DNA from: Xylanimonas oleitrophica
GTDB lineage: Bacteria > Actinomycetota > Actinomycetes > Actinomycetales > Cellulomonadaceae
DNA: 64,000 nt
Assembly: GCF_003244315.1 (NCBI RefSeq)
Contig: NZ_QKWH01000003.1
Span: 62,001 to 126,000 of the forward strand
Direction of reading: 5' to 3'
Numbering within the stretch: the first letter of the stretch is position 1; every line of letters starts with the position of its first letter. The translations under genes and the position numbers were made by a program. A model generated the notes under the pieces. The model ran no database searches and was not told the DNA's origin. It saw only the letters and a program-made list of their open reading frames with translations. Shown here piece after piece: positions 61,742 through 64,000 of this stretch.

Positions 61742-61775
61742 GCGGTGCCCGCGGCGAGGAGGCCGCGGGCACCGC
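61742..61775. terminator. 13-bp hairpin between STAS gene and ppgK
   Basis: Arms 61742-61754 and 61763-61775 are fully complementary with an 8-nt loop. It lies between two convergent stops. Confidence 0.75.
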
Positions 61776-61779
61776 TCTC

Positions 61780-62565
61780 TCACTTCTTGTGCTTCTTGCC
61801 GTGCTTGCTGTGCTTGGCGCGCGAGGAGGCCAGCGCGGCCGCGCCGACGATGCCTGCCGCGTTGCGCAGCTCGGCGGGGATGATCGGCGCGCGCAGGTCC
61901 AGCAGCGGCAGGAACTCCTTGTGCTTCTTGCTGACGCCGCCGCCCACCACGATCAGGTCGGGGGAGAGCAGCATCTCGACGGTCTCGAAGTAGCGCTGCA
62001 GCCGCCCGGCCCAGGCCGCGAAGTCGAGGCTCTCGCGCTCGCGGGCGGAGTCGGCGGCGCGGGACTCGGCGTCGTGCCCGTCGATCTCCAGGTGGCCGAG
62101 CTCGGTGTTGGGCACCAGCACGCCGTCGACGATGAGCGCCGAGCCGATCCCGGTGCCGAGCGTGGCGACGAGCACGACGCCGTCGCGGCCCTTGGCGGCC
62201 CCGTAGCGCTGCTCGCCGATGCCGGCCGCGTCGGCGTCGTTGACGGCGGTGACCTCCCGCCCGGTGGCGTCGTGCAGCAGCTCGGGCAGGTCCACGCCCT
62301 TCCACGACTGGTGGAGGTTGGCGATGAACCGGACGACCCCGTGGTCCATGGGGGCGGGGAACGCGACCCCGACGGGTGCGTGCTCGGGCAGGTCGAACGA
62401 GTCGACCAGCTGGCTGACCACGGCGGCGACGGCCTCGGGGGTCGACTCGCCGGGGGTGGGGATGCGCAGGCGCTCGGCGGCGAGCTCGCCGGTGTCGAGG
62501 TCCACCGGTGCCCCCTTGATGCCGGAGCCGCCGATGTCGATGCCGAGGGCGAGATGTCGAGCCAT
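61780..62565 (-). CDS. ppgK: Polyphosphate glucokinase
   Basis: A 261-aa ROK-family kinase that phosphorylates glucose with polyphosphate or [27 protein letters not shown] is the phosphate-binding start, [10 protein letters not shown] and [11 protein letters not shown] line the sugar site, [12 protein letters not shown] holds the catalytic Asp, [15 protein letters not shown] and [13 protein letters not shown] follow. All are typical of PpgK. The last 15 residues are unusually rich in Lys and His ([12 protein letters not shown]), perhaps for polyphosphate. ATG 62565 gives the family N-terminus; ATG 62574 is possible. It is divergent from a small SPOR-like gene. Confidence 0.93.
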   Translation of the reverse strand: MARHLALGIDIGGSGIKGAPVDLDTGELAAERLRIPTPGESTPEAVAAVVSQLVDSFDLPEHAPVGVAFPAPMDHGVVRFIANLHQSWKGVDLPELLHDATGREVTAVNDADAAGIGEQRYGAAKGRDGVVLVATLGTGIGSALIVDGVLVPNTELGHLEIDGHDAESRAADSARERESLDFAAWAGRLQRYFETVEMLLSPDLIVVGGGVSKKHKEFLPLLDLRAPIIPAELRNAAGIVGAAALASSRAKHSKHGKKHKK

Positions 62566-62593
62566 GGCCTCCATCCTGGTGCAGGATCGAACC

Positions 62594-62809
62594 ATGAGCG
62601 AGGAGAACACCCTGGACCCCGTCCCCAGCACCGACGCCGAGTACTGGTTCAACCTGTCGACCGGCGAGGTCGAGCAGGGGCGTCAGTCGTCGTGGACCCA
62701 CCGCATGGGTCCGTTCAAGACGCGCGAGGACGCGCAGCGCGCCCTGGAGAAGGCCAAGGAGCGCAGCGAGGCATGGGACGAGGACGACGAGCGGTGGAAC
62801 GGCTCCTGA
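62594..62809 (+). CDS. Small SPOR-like protein
   Basis: A 71-aa acidic protein: [54 protein letters not shown]. The YWFNxxTGEVExG and GPFxTREDAxRALE pattern fits small actinobacterial proteins often called SPOR-domain-like, which may bind peptidoglycan or another partner. No signal peptide exists. CAGGAT is 6 nt before ATG 62594, a weak -10. The ATG is 28 bp from the ppgK start, so both share a short control region. It precedes the glutamine synthetase gene by 100 nt. Confidence 0.8.
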   Translation: MSEENTLDPVPSTDAEYWFNLSTGEVEQGRQSSWTHRMGPFKTREDAQRALEKAKERSEAWDEDDERWNGS

Positions 62810-62909
62810 CCCGCGGCGCCGTGACGCTCGCGTCTTCGTGGCCTGCGAGGTCGCCCCGCGGGCCGGGTGCGTCACTCGCCGGTAACAGTCTTCGTGCAAG
62901 ATGAGCACC

Positions 62910-64000
62910 ATGGACAGGCAGCAGGAGTTCGTGCTCCGCACGGTCGAGGAGCGCGACATCCGCTTCATCCGCCTCTGGTTCACCGACGTGCTGGGCGTGC
63001 TCAAGTCGGTGGCGGTGGCTCCCGCCGAGCTGGAGTCCGCCTTCAGCGAGGGCATCGGGTTCGACGGCAGCTCCATCGAGGGCCTGACGCGCGTCTACGA
63101 GGCGGACATGATCGCCCGGCCCGACCCGACCACGTTCCAGGTGCTGCCCTGGCGGGGTGAGCGTCACGGCACGGGCCGCATGTTCTGCGACATCCTCACG
63201 CCGGACGGCGAGCCCTCGATGGCCGACTCGCGCAACGTGCTCAAGCGGGCGCTGGCGAAGGCGAGCGACGCGGGCTTCACGTTCTACACGCACCCCGAGG
63301 TGGAGTTCTACCTCTTCGAGCAGCTGACCGACCCGGAGGCGCCGCTGGTGCCGATCGACCGGGGCGGGTACTTCGACCACCTGGCGCGCGGGACGACGCA
63401 CGACTTCCGGCGCGCCGCGATCACGATGCTCGAGTCCATGGGCATCTCGGTGGAGTTCTCCCACCACGAGGCGGGCCCGGGCCAGAACGAGATCGACCTG
63501 CGCTACGCCGACGCCCTGACCACGGCCGACAACCTCATGACCTTCCGCACGGTGGTCAAGGAGGTGGCGCTCGAGCAGGGCGTCTTCGCCACGTTCATGC
63601 CCAAGCCGATGGCGGAGCACCCGGGCTCGGGCATGCACACGCACCTGTCGCTCTTCGAGGGCGACCGCAACGCCTTCCACGAGGCGGGCGCGCAGTTCGA
63701 GCTGTCCAAGACGGCGCGCCAGTTCATCGCCGGCCTCCTGGTCCACGCAGCGGAGATCACGGCTGTCACCAACCAGTACGTGAACTCGTACAAGCGCCTG
63801 TGGGGCGGGGCCGAGGCGCCGAGCTACGTGTGCTGGGGCCACAACAACCGCTCCGCGCTGGTGCGGGTGCCGATGTACAAGCCGGGCAAGGGCAACAGCT
63901 CCCGGGTGGAGTACCGGGCTCTGGACTCGGCCGCGAACCCGTACCTGGCGTTCGCGGTGATGCTGGCGGCGGGTCTCAAGGGCATCGAGGAGGGCTATGA
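62910..64000 (+). CDS. glnA2: Type I glutamine synthetase, GlnA2-like (partial, C-terminus off the window)
   Basis: The enzyme joins ammonia and glutamate with ATP, or a related amine in some GlnA2 proteins. 363 aa are visible of about 445. DRQQEFVLRTVEERDIRFIRLWFTDVLG is the GlnA2 start; EGIGFDGSSIEGL, PEVEFYLFE, HHEAGPGQNEIDLRYADAL, PKPMAEHPGSGMHTHLSL and NSYKRL give the metal and substrate sites in order. The adenylation motif would be beyond the edge. ATG 62910 matches homologs; ATG 62901 is in frame. TAACAG at 62883-62888 may be its -10. Confidence 0.94.
   Translation, partial: MDRQQEFVLRTVEERDIRFIRLWFTDVLGVLKSVAVAPAELESAFSEGIGFDGSSIEGLTRVYEADMIARPDPTTFQVLPWRGERHGTGRMFCDILTPDGEPSMADSRNVLKRALAKASDAGFTFYTHPEVEFYLFEQLTDPEAPLVPIDRGGYFDHLARGTTHDFRRAAITMLESMGISVEFSHHEAGPGQNEIDLRYADALTTADNLMTFRTVVKEVALEQGVFATFMPKPMAEHPGSGMHTHLSLFEGDRNAFHEAGAQFELSKTARQFIAGLLVHAAEITAVTNQYVNSYKRLWGGAEAPSYVCWGHNNRSALVRVPMYKPGKGNSSRVEYRALDSAANPYLAFAVMLAAGLKGIEEGY

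Overview
The window is very GC-rich DNA with dense gene packing and many GTG and TTG starts. The gene set points to an actinobacterium: a fabD-fabH-acpP-fabF cluster next to a FasR-type regulator, homodimeric pyruvate dehydrogenase AceE, DUF3145 and DUF3052 proteins, an RNase H/acid phosphatase fusion, polyphosphate glucokinase and a GlnA2-like glutamine synthetase. Order Micrococcales, near Cellulomonadaceae or Promicromonosporaceae, is my best guess from overall gene content. No rRNA operon, CRISPR array, transposase or phage gene was seen, so this looks like ordinary chromosome.

Layout. 1-2.8 kb: a zinc-type ABC importer (binding protein, ATPase, permease) with tandem Zur-box-like sites, divergent from glycyl-tRNA synthetase. 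4.4-10.5 kb: a drug-type MFS exporter, a polar amino-acid ABC importer and a sodium:alanine-type symporter. 10.5-13.7 kb: tRNA-dihydrouridine synthase and a secreted 5'-nucleotidase, converging on a 30-bp inverted repeat. 13.8-22.6 kb: a maltodextrin locus with a LacI-type regulator and alpha-glucosidase on one strand and malE-malF-malG plus a second GH13 enzyme on the other; no ATPase gene is present. 22.6-25.9 kb: dGTPase and DNA primase. 26-31.3 kb: MFS exporter, esterase, a MetE-like methyltransferase with a LysR regulator, and a membrane protein. 31.5-33.8 kb: two tRNAs, peptide deformylase, DUF3145. 33.9-38.6 kb: a very long sortase-anchored protein with about ten Ig/IPT-like repeats. 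38.9-44.0 kb: type II fatty-acid synthesis with its regulator. 44.1-49.1 kb: a helical-repeat protein, AceE, DUF3052, peroxiredoxin and tRNA-Val. 49.2-54.4 kb: accessory small genes (SDR plus XRE regulator, GNAT, an exonuclease/polymerase I-like protein, ArsR regulator). 54.4-58.7 kb: Nif3, zinc ribbon, RNase H fusion, YaaA, and the RNase P RNA. 58.7-64 kb: a two-MerR-domain regulator divergent from a DUF6194 gene, a MazG-like protein, GNAT, STAS protein, polyphosphate glucokinase, a small SPOR-like protein, and a truncated glutamine synthetase.

How genes work together. The maltodextrin importer and its two GH13 enzymes would supply glucose that polyphosphate glucokinase could phosphorylate. 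AceE feeds acetyl-CoA to the Fab enzymes. Many genes show a TANNNT-like -10 hexamer 6-8 nt before the start codon, which predicts leaderless mRNAs. In two places that hexamer overlaps the stop codon of the gene before. Several convergent gene pairs are separated by perfect 12-21 bp hairpins that look like bidirectional terminators.

The strongest candidates for something new are the double-MerR/DUF6194 divergon with a palindrome across the start codon, the giant surface protein whose signal peptide extends upstream of any canonical start codon, and the Lys/His-rich tail of the polyphosphate glucokinase.
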